A stretch of 64,000 nt of DNA from a virus. Numbering within the stretch: the first letter of the stretch is position 1; each line of letters begins with the position of its first letter. The translations under genes and the position numbers were made by a program. The notes under the pieces were generated by a model, which saw nothing but the letters and a program-made list of their open reading frames with translations, was not told where the DNA came from and ran no database searches. Positions 36,289-45,400 of this stretch are shown one piece after another. The stretch covers positions 1 to 64,000 of IMG/VR virus record IMGVR_UViG_3300048672_000851. The stretch is one strand, 5' to 3'.

Positions 36289-37301
36289 TGAAATACACTA
36301 ACAAAACTAAAATGTCATTACCAATGGCATTATGGTTAGCTACTGAAACCTATGGTGGAAGTAATAACTTCGACAAAAAACAAATCAGCGTAACTACACT
36401 CTTACGTCCTCTTAAACAGTCTATTCTTGGTTTCCATACCAAAGTAACTGAAATTGACGTATTAGGTGTATTGGCTTCTCGCAAAGGTACTGCTGTACAC
36501 GATGCTATTGAGAAAACCCTTAAACAAACCAACATTTATAAAACAATGTTGAATTTGGGTTATTCTGAAGAAGAAGCTGCTGCTATTCGTGTTAACCCTT
36601 CACCAGAAGAACTACGTTTAAATCCAAACATTGTTCCTCTGTATTCTGAAATCCGTACTGATAAATTAGTCGGTGATTGGACAGTTTCAGGTGAATTTGA
36701 CTTAGTGGTTGATGGTGAAGTTCAAGACGTTAAAAATACCAAAGTGTACTCTTACACTAAAGGTAATAACGATGACAAATACATCAAACAGGGTAGTTGT
36801 TATCGTTGGTTAAATCCAACAATCATTACTAAAGACACAATGAAAATCCAATTCATTTTGGATGACTGGTCTTCTGTAATGGCTTTAAATAGCAAAAACT
36901 ATCCACCACATCAGTTAACAGAAAAGACATTTGATTTAATGTCTTATCATGCTACTGATAAGTTTGTACGAGATAAAATTGCAGATATTGAATATTACAT
37001 GCAGTTTGATCCAGATGAAGTAGAAGATCATCTACCACCGTGTACTGACGAAGACTTGTGGCGTTCTGAATCAGAATACAAGTACTACTCTACTATCGGT
37101 GCTATTCGTGCTACTAAAGCTGGATTTGACACTTTAGCTTCTGCAATGCTTTACATGCAGAATGAAAAAGCTGGTAAAGGTGAAGTACGTGAAATTAAAG
37201 GCCAAGTAAAAGGTTGCTTATACTGCAATGGCTTTGCTCGTTGTAAACAGAAGAACCAATACTTATTAGATGGCACTCTCATTCTTAAGGAACCAGTGTA
37301 A
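36288..37301 (+). CDS. PD-(D/E)XK nuclease, RecB/Cas4-like
   Basis: 337 residues. The core is SGEFDLVVDGEVQDVKNTKV near residue 134-153, giving the D...xDxK metal-binding residues, with an upstream GTAVHDAIEK helix that often carries an active-site residue. The C-terminus has KGCLYCNGFARCKQ, three cysteines that may hold an Fe-S cluster or zinc. Probably a 5'-3' exonuclease for recombination or end processing. Overlaps both neighbours by 1 nt. Confidence 0.8.
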   Translation: MKYTNKTKMSLPMALWLATETYGGSNNFDKKQISVTTLLRPLKQSILGFHTKVTEIDVLGVLASRKGTAVHDAIEKTLKQTNIYKTMLNLGYSEEEAAAIRVNPSPEELRLNPNIVPLYSEIRTDKLVGDWTVSGEFDLVVDGEVQDVKNTKVYSYTKGNNDDKYIKQGSCYRWLNPTIITKDTMKIQFILDDWSSVMALNSKNYPPHQLTEKTFDLMSYHATDKFVRDKIADIEYYMQFDPDEVEDHLPPCTDEDLWRSESEYKYYSTIGAIRATKAGFDTLASAMLYMQNEKAGKGEVREIKGQVKGCLYCNGFARCKQKNQYLLDGTLILKEPV

Positions 37302-37801
37302 TGACTTTATTTGACTACTTTATTGTTGGTGTAACTATCTTTGCTTTAATCGTAGATTTCTATTTCTTAAATAAATGGCACAACGATGCTATTAAAGAAA
37401 AAGAACTTTTACGTAAACATCTACACGATTATCGTGAAGAACACAGAAATGTTTTAAGACGTTTCGCTGAGTTAGAAGAAGTAGTAGATATTCACAGAAA
37501 TGTTATTACTTCTCAAGTAAACCAGAAATTTGCTATTTTACATAGCAAAGTTAATGGGATTGAAAAAGTGTTGTCTCCGACAACTGTTGTTGAAAAAGAC
37601 TCTGAATCAAAACCTCATTCAAAAGCTTCCTTTTCACCATTGCAAAAACGTATCATTAAACAGGCTTACCTAAAGGAAATCGCATCAGCAACACCTGATT
37701 TAGATTTCTTGGTTCGTGAACTTAATAAGCAACTTGGATTGAATAAATCTAAGCGTTCGTACCAAGGTTATTGGAGCCAAATTAAACATGAAAGATCTTA
37801 A
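37301..37801 (+). CDS. Membrane-anchored coiled-coil protein, 166 residues
   Basis: Residues about 5-22 (DYFIVGVTIFALIVDFYFLN) form a transmembrane helix; residues 30-90 are a coiled coil (KELLRKHLHDYREEHRNVLR onward). The C-terminus is basic (NKSKRSYQGYWSQIKHERS). A membrane anchor among replication genes could tether replisomes to the membrane. Family not recognised. Overlaps the primase gene by 14 nt. Confidence 0.68.
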   Translation: MTLFDYFIVGVTIFALIVDFYFLNKWHNDAIKEKELLRKHLHDYREEHRNVLRRFAELEEVVDIHRNVITSQVNQKFAILHSKVNGIEKVLSPTTVVEKDSESKPHSKASFSPLQKRIIKQAYLKEIASATPDLDFLVRELNKQLGLNKSKRSYQGYWSQIKHERS

Positions 37802-39956
37802 AACAGTCCCCTATCATCCAATGTCAGAAATGCTGGTGGATGTCTTGTGTAAAAAAACACAACGACTGAACACCCAATTCTTCAGGGTACAGGTAGCCTA
37901 CTTCCTCGGTAAAATGGCTTCTATGATGCGCTGTAGCGTTCAATCGACTACCCGCAACACTATCCCTGTAAACGTCTATGCCATTAACCTAGCGCCTTCT
38001 GGCTCTGGTAAAGGCCATTCGACAAACATCATTGAACGGGAGATTATCAACGGGTTTCGGGATGCTTTCCTGTCTACGGTATTCGAGGAAATCAAGGATA
38101 TTAACCTTGCTACGATTGCCCTAGACCGTCATTCCAAGACGGGGAAAGACCAAGATGCGATCTTAAAGACTCTGCAAGGTGAGTATGTCAATGCGGGGAA
38201 TATGGCCTTCTCATTCGATAGCGCCACTCCTGCTGCAATCAAGCAACTACGCCATAAATTACTATTGGCTGGTGCTGGATCACTCTGTTTAGAGATTGAC
38301 GAAATTGGTTCTAACTTGATTGGTAACACCGATGTTCTGAACACCTTTATGGAGTTGTATGACATTGGAACCATCAAACAAAAGTTAACCAAAAACACCA
38401 ACGATAACACTCGTTCAGAAGAAATTGTAGGTAGTACACCAGCCAATACATTATGGTTCGGTACACCCGCTAAATTAATGGATGGAGCCAAAGTAGAAGA
38501 AACCTTAATGGAATTCTTTGAAACTGGCTTTGCTCGTCGTTGTATGGTGAGTTACACACGTAAAAACGAACGAATGAGAGATATGAGCAGTCAAGATATT
38601 ATTGACATGCTTAATGACCCTCAGTTAGCAGCATCCATTAGTTTACTTCACAATCACTTCACCAGCTTAGCTACTACAAATAACTTCAACAAAGTAATCA
38701 TTGTTCCTAATGATGTTGAAACTTTGCTAGTTGAGTATCATCAAATGTGCGAAAGCATTGCAGATGATATGAAAGAACATGAAGAAATTCGTAAAGCAGA
38801 AATTGCACATCGTTATTTCAAAGTGTTAAAGCTTGCTGGTATCTATGCATTTATTGATGGATCAAACGTAGTATCTGAAGACAACTTGTATGCAGCTATT
38901 CGTTTAGTTGAAGATTGTGGTGAATCATTTAAAGCATTGTTAAGTCGTGATCGAGCTTACGTTAAATTAGCAAAGTACATTGCTGATGTAGGTACTCAAG
39001 TCACTCATGCTGATATGGTTGAAGAATTACCTTTCTTTAAAGGTTCTCAAGCAGCTAAGCAAGAAATGATGACCTTAGCAATCGCATGGGGGTATAAAAA
39101 CAATATCATTATCAAGAAATCATTTGAAAGTGGTATTGAGTTCCTATCTGGTGAATCAATCAAAGAAACTGACATTAGTAAGATGTTAATTGCTTACAGT
39201 CGTGATTTAGTTGATAAGTATAGTCGTGCTGAAGTTAAATTCTTCGGTATGAAAAAGTTTTTGATGAACAATCATCTTCATTTCGTAAACCATGACTTAA
39301 AAGATGGCTATCGTGACGAAGATCACATCATTCCCGGATTCAACATGCTTATTCTGGATGTTGATGGAACTACTACAATCCAAACAGCACAATTGCTGTT
39401 AAAAGACTTGATGCATGTGATTTATACAACTAAATCGCATACACCTACTGACCATCGTTTCAGAATTCTACTTCCAATGAGCCATGTGTTAAAGCTGGAT
39501 TCAAAAGAGTACAAAGAATTCATGGACAACGTGTTTGAATGGTTGCCATTCCAAGTAGACACTCAAACTTCACAACGTTCGCGTAAGTGGAGAACTTGGA
39601 AAGGTGATTACTATGAAAACAAGCATGGTGAGTTGTTTAACGTATTGCCGTTTATTCCTAAAACAGCACAGAACGAAGAACGTAAGAAAGCAATTCTGGA
39701 TACTCAATCTCTGACTAATTTAGAGCGTTGGTTCATTCAGAAGACTGGTAACGGTAATCGTAACGGTCAATTGCTCAAATACGCTTTACTTTGTGTTGAC
39801 CAAGGGTATGATTACCACTCTACTCTGAAAGCTGTTCAACAGCTTAACGAGAAGTTGCAAGATCCAATTTCTGACCAAGAAATCCTGACTACCGTTATGG
39901 TAACTGCTGGTAAACGCATCTCTGAAAACCAAGATAAGGTAAACGATGAACAATAA
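37788..39956 (+). CDS. Primase-helicase, DUF3987-type (N4 gp43-like)
   Basis: 722 residues. The P-loop is NLAPSGSGKGHS near residue 67-78, as in DUF3987 proteins, with Walker B-like SLCLEIDEIGSNL near residue 163-175. The C-terminal part (LILDVDGTTTIQTAQLLLKD ... HRFRILLPMSHVL) looks like a degenerate archaeo-eukaryotic-primase or PriCT-type domain. It should supply unwinding and/or priming. The first 150 codons are strikingly richer in G+C than the rest. Overlaps the next gene by 11 nt. Confidence 0.85.
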   Translation: MKDLKTVPYHPMSEMLVDVLCKKTQRLNTQFFRVQVAYFLGKMASMMRCSVQSTTRNTIPVNVYAINLAPSGSGKGHSTNIIEREIINGFRDAFLSTVFEEIKDINLATIALDRHSKTGKDQDAILKTLQGEYVNAGNMAFSFDSATPAAIKQLRHKLLLAGAGSLCLEIDEIGSNLIGNTDVLNTFMELYDIGTIKQKLTKNTNDNTRSEEIVGSTPANTLWFGTPAKLMDGAKVEETLMEFFETGFARRCMVSYTRKNERMRDMSSQDIIDMLNDPQLAASISLLHNHFTSLATTNNFNKVIIVPNDVETLLVEYHQMCESIADDMKEHEEIRKAEIAHRYFKVLKLAGIYAFIDGSNVVSEDNLYAAIRLVEDCGESFKALLSRDRAYVKLAKYIADVGTQVTHADMVEELPFFKGSQAAKQEMMTLAIAWGYKNNIIIKKSFESGIEFLSGESIKETDISKMLIAYSRDLVDKYSRAEVKFFGMKKFLMNNHLHFVNHDLKDGYRDEDHIIPGFNMLILDVDGTTTIQTAQLLLKDLMHVIYTTKSHTPTDHRFRILLPMSHVLKLDSKEYKEFMDNVFEWLPFQVDTQTSQRSRKWRTWKGDYYENKHGELFNVLPFIPKTAQNEERKKAILDTQSLTNLERWFIQKTGNGNRNGQLLKYALLCVDQGYDYHSTLKAVQQLNEKLQDPISDQEILTTVMVTAGKRISENQDKVNDEQ

Positions 39957-40683
39957 CATTATTCTTGTTAGTGGTTCCTCTGGCACTGGTAAATCCATGT
40001 GTCTTAGGAACTTAGAAGATCCTGAAGGTGTTTTGTATCTAAACTGTGAATCCAATAAAGGCTTGCCCTTCCAACGTGGTTCACTGTTCAAGAGTAAAAC
40101 CATTCAAGATCCATACAAGGTTTACGATTACTTGAACCAAGCTGTTCAACACTCAGGCAAGATTCATACAGTTGCTATTGATACTGTAACTATGCTTATG
40201 GATATGTTTGAATCCAAGTACGTATTAACTTCAGCTAACACTCAAAAAGCTTGGGGCGATTACGCTCAATACTTTATCTCATTAATGCAAGATTTCGTTG
40301 CTGCTATGCCACAACGTGTAATCATGTTAGGACACACTGCTGAAGTTCTTAATGAAGATAAGATTTCTCAAATCGTAGTTAAAGTAAAAGGTTCATTGAT
40401 GAACCGTGGTATTGAAGCTTATTTTTCTAATGTAATTTCAACTAAGCGTATGCCGCTGAAAAAGTTGGAACCATACATGAACAACAATCCGCTTCTTACT
40501 TTATCACCTAAAGAACAAGCTTTAGAGTTCAAACACGTTTTCCAAACCAATTTAACCAAAGATACGATTAATGAGCGTATTCGTGGCCCTGAAGAACCTC
40601 CAATGTGGTCTTTAGAAGAAACGTTCATTAACAACGACATTGAATTAGTCTTACAAAGACTGAAGAAATACTACGCTGTATAA
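39946..40683 (+). CDS. Sak4-like RecA-fold ATPase (N4 gp44-like)
   Basis: 245 residues. Walker A is VSGSSGTGKSMC near residue 8-19; Walker B HTVAIDTVTML near residue 77-87; and PQRVIMLGHTAEVL suits the sensor strand. The AAA_24/Sak4 group comprises small phage RecA-like proteins that promote strand annealing or exchange with their cognate SSB, which is the very next gene. A role in recombination-dependent replication is inferred. Confidence 0.83.
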   Translation: MNNNIILVSGSSGTGKSMCLRNLEDPEGVLYLNCESNKGLPFQRGSLFKSKTIQDPYKVYDYLNQAVQHSGKIHTVAIDTVTMLMDMFESKYVLTSANTQKAWGDYAQYFISLMQDFVAAMPQRVIMLGHTAEVLNEDKISQIVVKVKGSLMNRGIEAYFSNVISTKRMPLKKLEPYMNNNPLLTLSPKEQALEFKHVFQTNLTKDTINERIRGPEEPPMWSLEETFINNDIELVLQRLKKYYAV

Positions 40684-40697
40684 CCGGAGATACAAAC

Positions 40698-41462
40698 ATG
40701 TCTTTACTTAAAAAATCTGCTGCCATTGGTAGCGATGTTAAAAACACGAAAGAACAAGACCGCTTAGGTGGTACTTCTGTCAAAGAAACTGATGTTTACG
40801 CTGCTACTATTGACTCCATGTACATGACCCAAGCTAAGTCAGGTGCAGTTGGTGTAGTACTGAACCTCAATTTCAAAGATGGCTCAAAGTTCTCTGAAAC
40901 TATGTATATCACCAACAAAAACGGTGAAAACACATACAAGAACAAAAGCACTGGTGAACTCGAATTACTTCCGGGTTTACTGATGTTGGATTCTCTGTCT
41001 CAGATGTTAATCGGCAAACCACTTGCTGATAATGATTCTGAAGAACGTAAACTGGACATTTACGATTATGAATCTAAAGCAACTCGTCCTACTGCTGTTG
41101 AATGTTTGGTTGATTTCTTCAAAAAAGAAGTTCAAGTTGCACTTGTCAAAGTACGTGCAAACAAACAAGTCAAAGGTGATGGTGGTTATGTTGATTCTCC
41201 TGATGAACGTTTCTTTAACCGTATCGAAAAGTTCTTCAATGCTGATGGTCAAACCAACACTGAACAGCAAGCCAAAGTTCCAGCTAATTTCATTAACCAA
41301 TGGTTAGAAAAGAACAAAGGCAAATTACGTGATGAATACAAGCAAGTTGCTGGTGTTCAATCAGGTGCTCCTGCTCAACGTAAGCCTATCACTCCACCAG
41401 CCACTCCTGCGGCTGCTGGTGCAGCTTCATCTGATGACGATGATCTGTTTGGTGAAGACTAA
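40698..41462 (+). CDS. Single-stranded DNA-binding protein (N4 gp45-like)
   Basis: 254 residues with a beta-rich core (VYAATIDSMYMTQAKSGAVG ... KFSETMYITNKNGENTY) and a Pro/Ala linker leading to the acidic tail SSDDDDLFGED, the usual handle for replication partners. In N4 the SSB is also the activator that lets host RNA polymerase read late promoters, so this protein may control the leftward genes here. Ribosome binding site CCGGAGATACAAAC. Confidence 0.87.
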   Translation: MSLLKKSAAIGSDVKNTKEQDRLGGTSVKETDVYAATIDSMYMTQAKSGAVGVVLNLNFKDGSKFSETMYITNKNGENTYKNKSTGELELLPGLLMLDSLSQMLIGKPLADNDSEERKLDIYDYESKATRPTAVECLVDFFKKEVQVALVKVRANKQVKGDGGYVDSPDERFFNRIEKFFNADGQTNTEQQAKVPANFINQWLEKNKGKLRDEYKQVAGVQSGAPAQRKPITPPATPAAAGAASSDDDDLFGED

Positions 41463-41464
41463 TA

Positions 41465-41483
41465 GAAGGGGCTGTGCCCCTTC
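41465..41483 (+). promoter_or_regulatory. Triloop hairpin between SSB and resolvase
   Basis: GAAGGGGC-TGT-GCCCCTTC, perfect 8 bp, without a U-run, 13 nt before ATG 41496. It could be a processing site or slow translation of the resolvase. Confidence 0.5.
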
Positions 41484-41495
41484 CTATGAGGTTCT

Positions 41496-42062
41496 ATGAG
41501 CATTATTAAAGTTGTCGGTCTTGATCCATCCATGAATAACTTTGGCATGGTAAAAGCCGATTTAAATTTAGATACTTTGGATCTAACTAACGTTGAACTT
41601 CTTCTTTCACAACCAGTAATTGAAGAAACTAAAACTGTTAGACAAAACTCCAAAGATTTAGAGAAGGCTAAACAGCATTGGGAGAAGCTACAATCGTTTA
41701 TCCCTGCTGAAGCTATTGTGTTCGTAGAAGTGCCAGTAGGAAGCCAATCAGCTAGAGCTATGGCTTCTTATGGTATGTGTATCGGTGTTCTAGGTTGTAT
41801 TTCTAACAATATGATCCAAGTAACACCACTTGAAGTTAAATTAGCTGCTGTTGGATCAAAAACTGCTACCAAAGCAGAAATGATCGAATGGGCAACTAAT
41901 AAATATTTGTCTGCAAAATGGTTGACTACAAAACGTAATGGTGTAATATCTTTTACAGACAAAAACGAGCATTTAGCTGATGCATTAGGTGCAATCCATG
42001 CAGGGCTAAAAACTCAAGAGTTTAAAACCCAACTATCATTCCGAAGGAAAACATCATGTTGA
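41496..42062 (+). CDS. RuvC-like Holliday junction resolvase
   Basis: 188 residues with the RNase H-fold acidic set: VVGLDPSMNNFG (first Asp), VFVEVPVGSQSARAMASYG (Glu), and NEHLADALGAIHAG (terminal Asp). This matches phage RuvC-like resolvases that debranch recombination or replication intermediates before packaging. The start follows ATGAGGTTCT. It overlaps the next gene by 7 nt. Confidence 0.85.
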   Translation: MSIIKVVGLDPSMNNFGMVKADLNLDTLDLTNVELLLSQPVIEETKTVRQNSKDLEKAKQHWEKLQSFIPAEAIVFVEVPVGSQSARAMASYGMCIGVLGCISNNMIQVTPLEVKLAAVGSKTATKAEMIEWATNKYLSAKWLTTKRNGVISFTDKNEHLADALGAIHAGLKTQEFKTQLSFRRKTSC

Positions 42063-42301
42063 AATTATCTTTAGACAAAACCGCTGTTGAAGTTGCTGTT
42101 CGTGCTCACTTGGCTGCCAAATTCCCAGCACTGGTTACTCCAGAAGCAAACATTGCAATCAAAATCGTTGTTGGCAAAGGCGAAGTAACTGGCGTTGACA
42201 TCGCAGTAGGCGAAACTGACGAAGATCTGTCTGCTTTCAATGCACCGAAGCCAGTTGTTAAGCGTGGCGGTCGTAAAGCGAAAGCCGCTGCTGCTGAGTA
42301 A
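42056..42301 (+). CDS. Small protein with basic Ala-rich tail, 81 residues
   Basis: ATG 42056 follows CGAAGGAAAACATC. An alpha/beta core (IAIKIVVGKGEVTGVDIAVG) is followed by VKRGGRKAKAAAAE, a histone-like basic tail. Nucleic-acid binding is likely; family not recognised. Confidence 0.68.
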   Translation: MLKLSLDKTAVEVAVRAHLAAKFPALVTPEANIAIKIVVGKGEVTGVDIAVGETDEDLSAFNAPKPVVKRGGRKAKAAAAE

Positions 42302-42306
42302 TCAGT

Positions 42307-42459
42307 ATGCAACGAATTAAGGCCGCATTTGCGGCCTTTTTTATTGCTATTGCATTTGTAGCTTGGCCTTTGTTCTTAACTGCAACCTGTGTTGGCATTA
42401 TATTTTATGTCATTTACAGATTAATCAGAGAAGAACAAAAGTCAAAAACTGAAGATTAG
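42307..42459 (+). CDS. 50-residue membrane protein containing a terminator-like hairpin
   Basis: ATG 42307 begins 5 nt after the previous stop. MQRIKAAFAAFFIAIAFVAW continues into PLFLTATCVGIIFYVIYRLI, giving one or two membrane helices, and a charged tail (REEQKSKTED). Codons 5-12 are encoded by a terminator-like hairpin, so only read-through transcripts make the protein. The stop lies in the bidirectional terminator against vRNAP. Confidence 0.58.
   Translation: MQRIKAAFAAFFIAIAFVAWPLFLTATCVGIIFYVIYRLIREEQKSKTED
42319..42342 (+). terminator. Terminator-like hairpin inside a coding sequence
   Basis: AAGGCCGC-ATTT-GCGGCCTT followed by TTTT, at codons 5-12 of the small membrane gene. Confidence 0.85.
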
Positions 42460-42478
42460 CGGCTATTTGATAGCCGCT
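42458..42478. terminator. Hairpin at the convergent junction of middle and late genes
   Basis: AGCGGCTA-TTTGA-TAGCCGCT overlaps the last codons of vRNAP on the minus strand and the stop of the small membrane gene on the plus strand. No clear U-run on either side. Confidence 0.65.
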
Positions 42479-45400
42479 AGTGTTAGAGTTTCCCCAATTG
42501 CTGACAAGATAATCTCGATAGCATTAGTTAAACGGTTTAGTAAGTTTTCTAATGTCAGCATTGTATCGTATGGATCTTCAATATCCCCTAAACCATACTG
42601 GCTTACAGCAGAGAACAGTACAGTTAATGGTTTATCAATTGCCAATTTCACTAATACTTTCTGAGCACGTAAAATGTACTTAGTAAAGATCATAAAACCA
42701 ATCTTATTAAACATACTTATTAATGGGTGTGTAGCATAGTCATAGTCTACATAAGTTTCCATTACATCATCTAAGTTTTGTTTATCCTCCATCCCTTCCT
42801 CTTTATTGTGCATATAAAGAGCGTATCTAGCAGTAAAATCACCCATCTGAACCATCTTAAACATTAATTTGTAAAGACGAGTATCATGAGTCATTAAACC
42901 AGTCTTAACCAAATCAGTGATTACATCTGGAACTTTATCAGTTACATTTTTGAACTTATCCATCAATTCAGTAGAGTAACTAAACAAGTCATTCTCAGAA
43001 TCCATGTCTTCTACAACAGTCTGGAATACACCATTCTTAATTAAGAAGTGGACTGGATTAGAATGTACTACTCCTTCCAACTCTAGTTTACGTGATATGG
43101 CTTCCTTACGTTCTTCATCACTTAAATTTTTAGCTTCTAATTGTAAGTTTAACTGGTCAATTTCATGAACCATACGCATATACTGGTTCGTGTAGTTAAA
43201 CCCTTCAATCATTCTGGTAATAGTTTTTACTAAGCTGCCTGTTTTCATAGAAGTCAGCAATACGTTTGACATAATGTTTGCTAAACCAGTAACACCAGAT
43301 TTAACTACAATAATGTCTTTGGCCATACGCAACGCTTCATAAGTCATATCTTCGTAGCGCATAAATTTAGAATTACGAGCTAACTTATCCATTGACTCAG
43401 TAAATGCATTATTAAAACGTTTATGCATAGACTCAGTTAAGTCATTAACTCTCAGTTCTCTAAAACCAAATACATCATTAATGCTTCTGGCTCTGACATA
43501 CATACCTTCTTCACCCCAAGTATCTTTAATAGCTAATTGGGTATCGAAAGGTAATTTATGCCATAGTTCACGCATTTTAGGGTCAGTAGACTGTCTACCA
43601 ATAAACACATACTGTTTAAATTCACCTGCTCTATCTTTATACTTATCAAAATCCTTTTTAAGTGAATTAACAGCTAATCTGTTTAACAGTTTAGTGTTTA
43701 CCTTATCTTTAGAGTGAGCCATTGTAACGCCAATGGTTTCCGCAAATGAAGGTTGTAACTTCAATACATCCACTCTTGTTTTGTGCAGCATTTCATAACG
43801 GTAGTTAACTACTTTACCTTTATCAGTGTACACTGGGTTAGCTACGTTAACTTCCTTAGTAAAGTTACCTTTTAACTGTTCTTCAATTTCACGCATGGCA
43901 TTATCTTTGTAAGTTTTAATATCATTTTTACCAGTAATGAAATTTTGTACTGAACCAGTTCCATTTAAGTTAGCTACATCAATTAAATCAGTACCACTTG
44001 CTGTTTCAGAAGTGAACGACATAACACCAGCATTCAAGGTAGCTAAACCACCTACAGGATCAACCAATACATACATTTCTGTAGAATTAGGATCTAACGG
44101 GTCTTTAGGAATTGGATTTTCATAAACCAACTCTTTACCTTGTGCAACTAGTTGATCAACTTCATCCTGATTATGTGCAAAGATTAAGCTACGTTTAGGA
44201 TGCGTAATATCAGTTACATAACCTTTCTTAGTTTGGGTTTTATTATTACCAAACAAGAATTGATTAGAGTACTGAACAGATTTAGCTTGTAAAGCAACTG
44301 AGCCTTCAAAAGCTTCTCTGTTATTAGCAGCCAATTCACTAAGTTCTTTACGTTTACCAGAAAACTTCAGTGCATAAATAGAAGCCAATTCATCAATGAT
44401 TTTCTCAGCTAGCTTCTTATCACCATTAGTTTTACCAATACCCATTGTAGTTTTCAAACTAGCAATCAAGTAAGCATTGTTAGCAGAACAGTTAATTAAA
44501 TGCTTATCTGTTTGCATATAATGACCTAAACTTGAAGCATGTTCCTTGTAGTAATTAGCAATTTCTGGTTCAAAGTTGTCATCTAATTGTTTTTTCAACT
44601 CAACAATACGAGCATTCAAATTTTTATCTGACTCTATTAATTGAACCAGTTGATCAAATGTGTAATCTCCTTCGCGTACAAACCAACTCAAGTCAGATTT
44701 CATAACACCATAGTACAATGCTTCATCTGTAGCTTTGCTCAAGTTACCTTTAAACAAATCTTGTACTACAAACTTTTTAAGGTTAGTTCTTACGTTAATA
44801 CGCATAGCATCAATGTAACGTTGAGATACCTGACGCAAGTTATGCACTACACTAGTACGTTCATTTCTACCCTGAATTTCACGACCAGCAGCAGCTAAAA
44901 TAGCTTGTTCATCGTGAATCAGTTTACTCATTTGAGTATCAATTACTTCGCTAATAGATTTACTGTTAGCATGACCCAAGTGCATTAAAGATTTAGTCAA
45001 CTTATTCAGAATATAAACAGGGAATCCAGTAACAGTGTTTGGATTAGCGTTGTTAGTTGCAATTGCAACCTTTCTCATAGGTTCTGATGTTAAACTTCTC
45101 TTAATTGCATCTTTAGTTTTGTTATTTAAATCAAACTTACCTTCATAAGAAGAAATTGTATTTAACAAGTTCTTTTCTTGTGTTTGGGTCATTTGCTCCA
45201 TTAACTTCATAGCTTTCTGGTGAGCATTACTACCTTTAGGATTAGTAAAGTAATCTTGAATTACATTCATGTATTCAAAGATTCTACTAACTAACTCAAC
45301 TACAAAGTTACCTGCTTGTATTACAAAACTAGACTTAGCATTAGAAGGAGTAGGTTCATACTTCCTGCCTTTATTAAATGCAGCATTCAATTCTTTATTT

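Noticed and set aside
38129-38491. 120-residue minus-strand frame
   Set aside because: Antisense of the primase-helicase gene, again in a G+C-rich patch.
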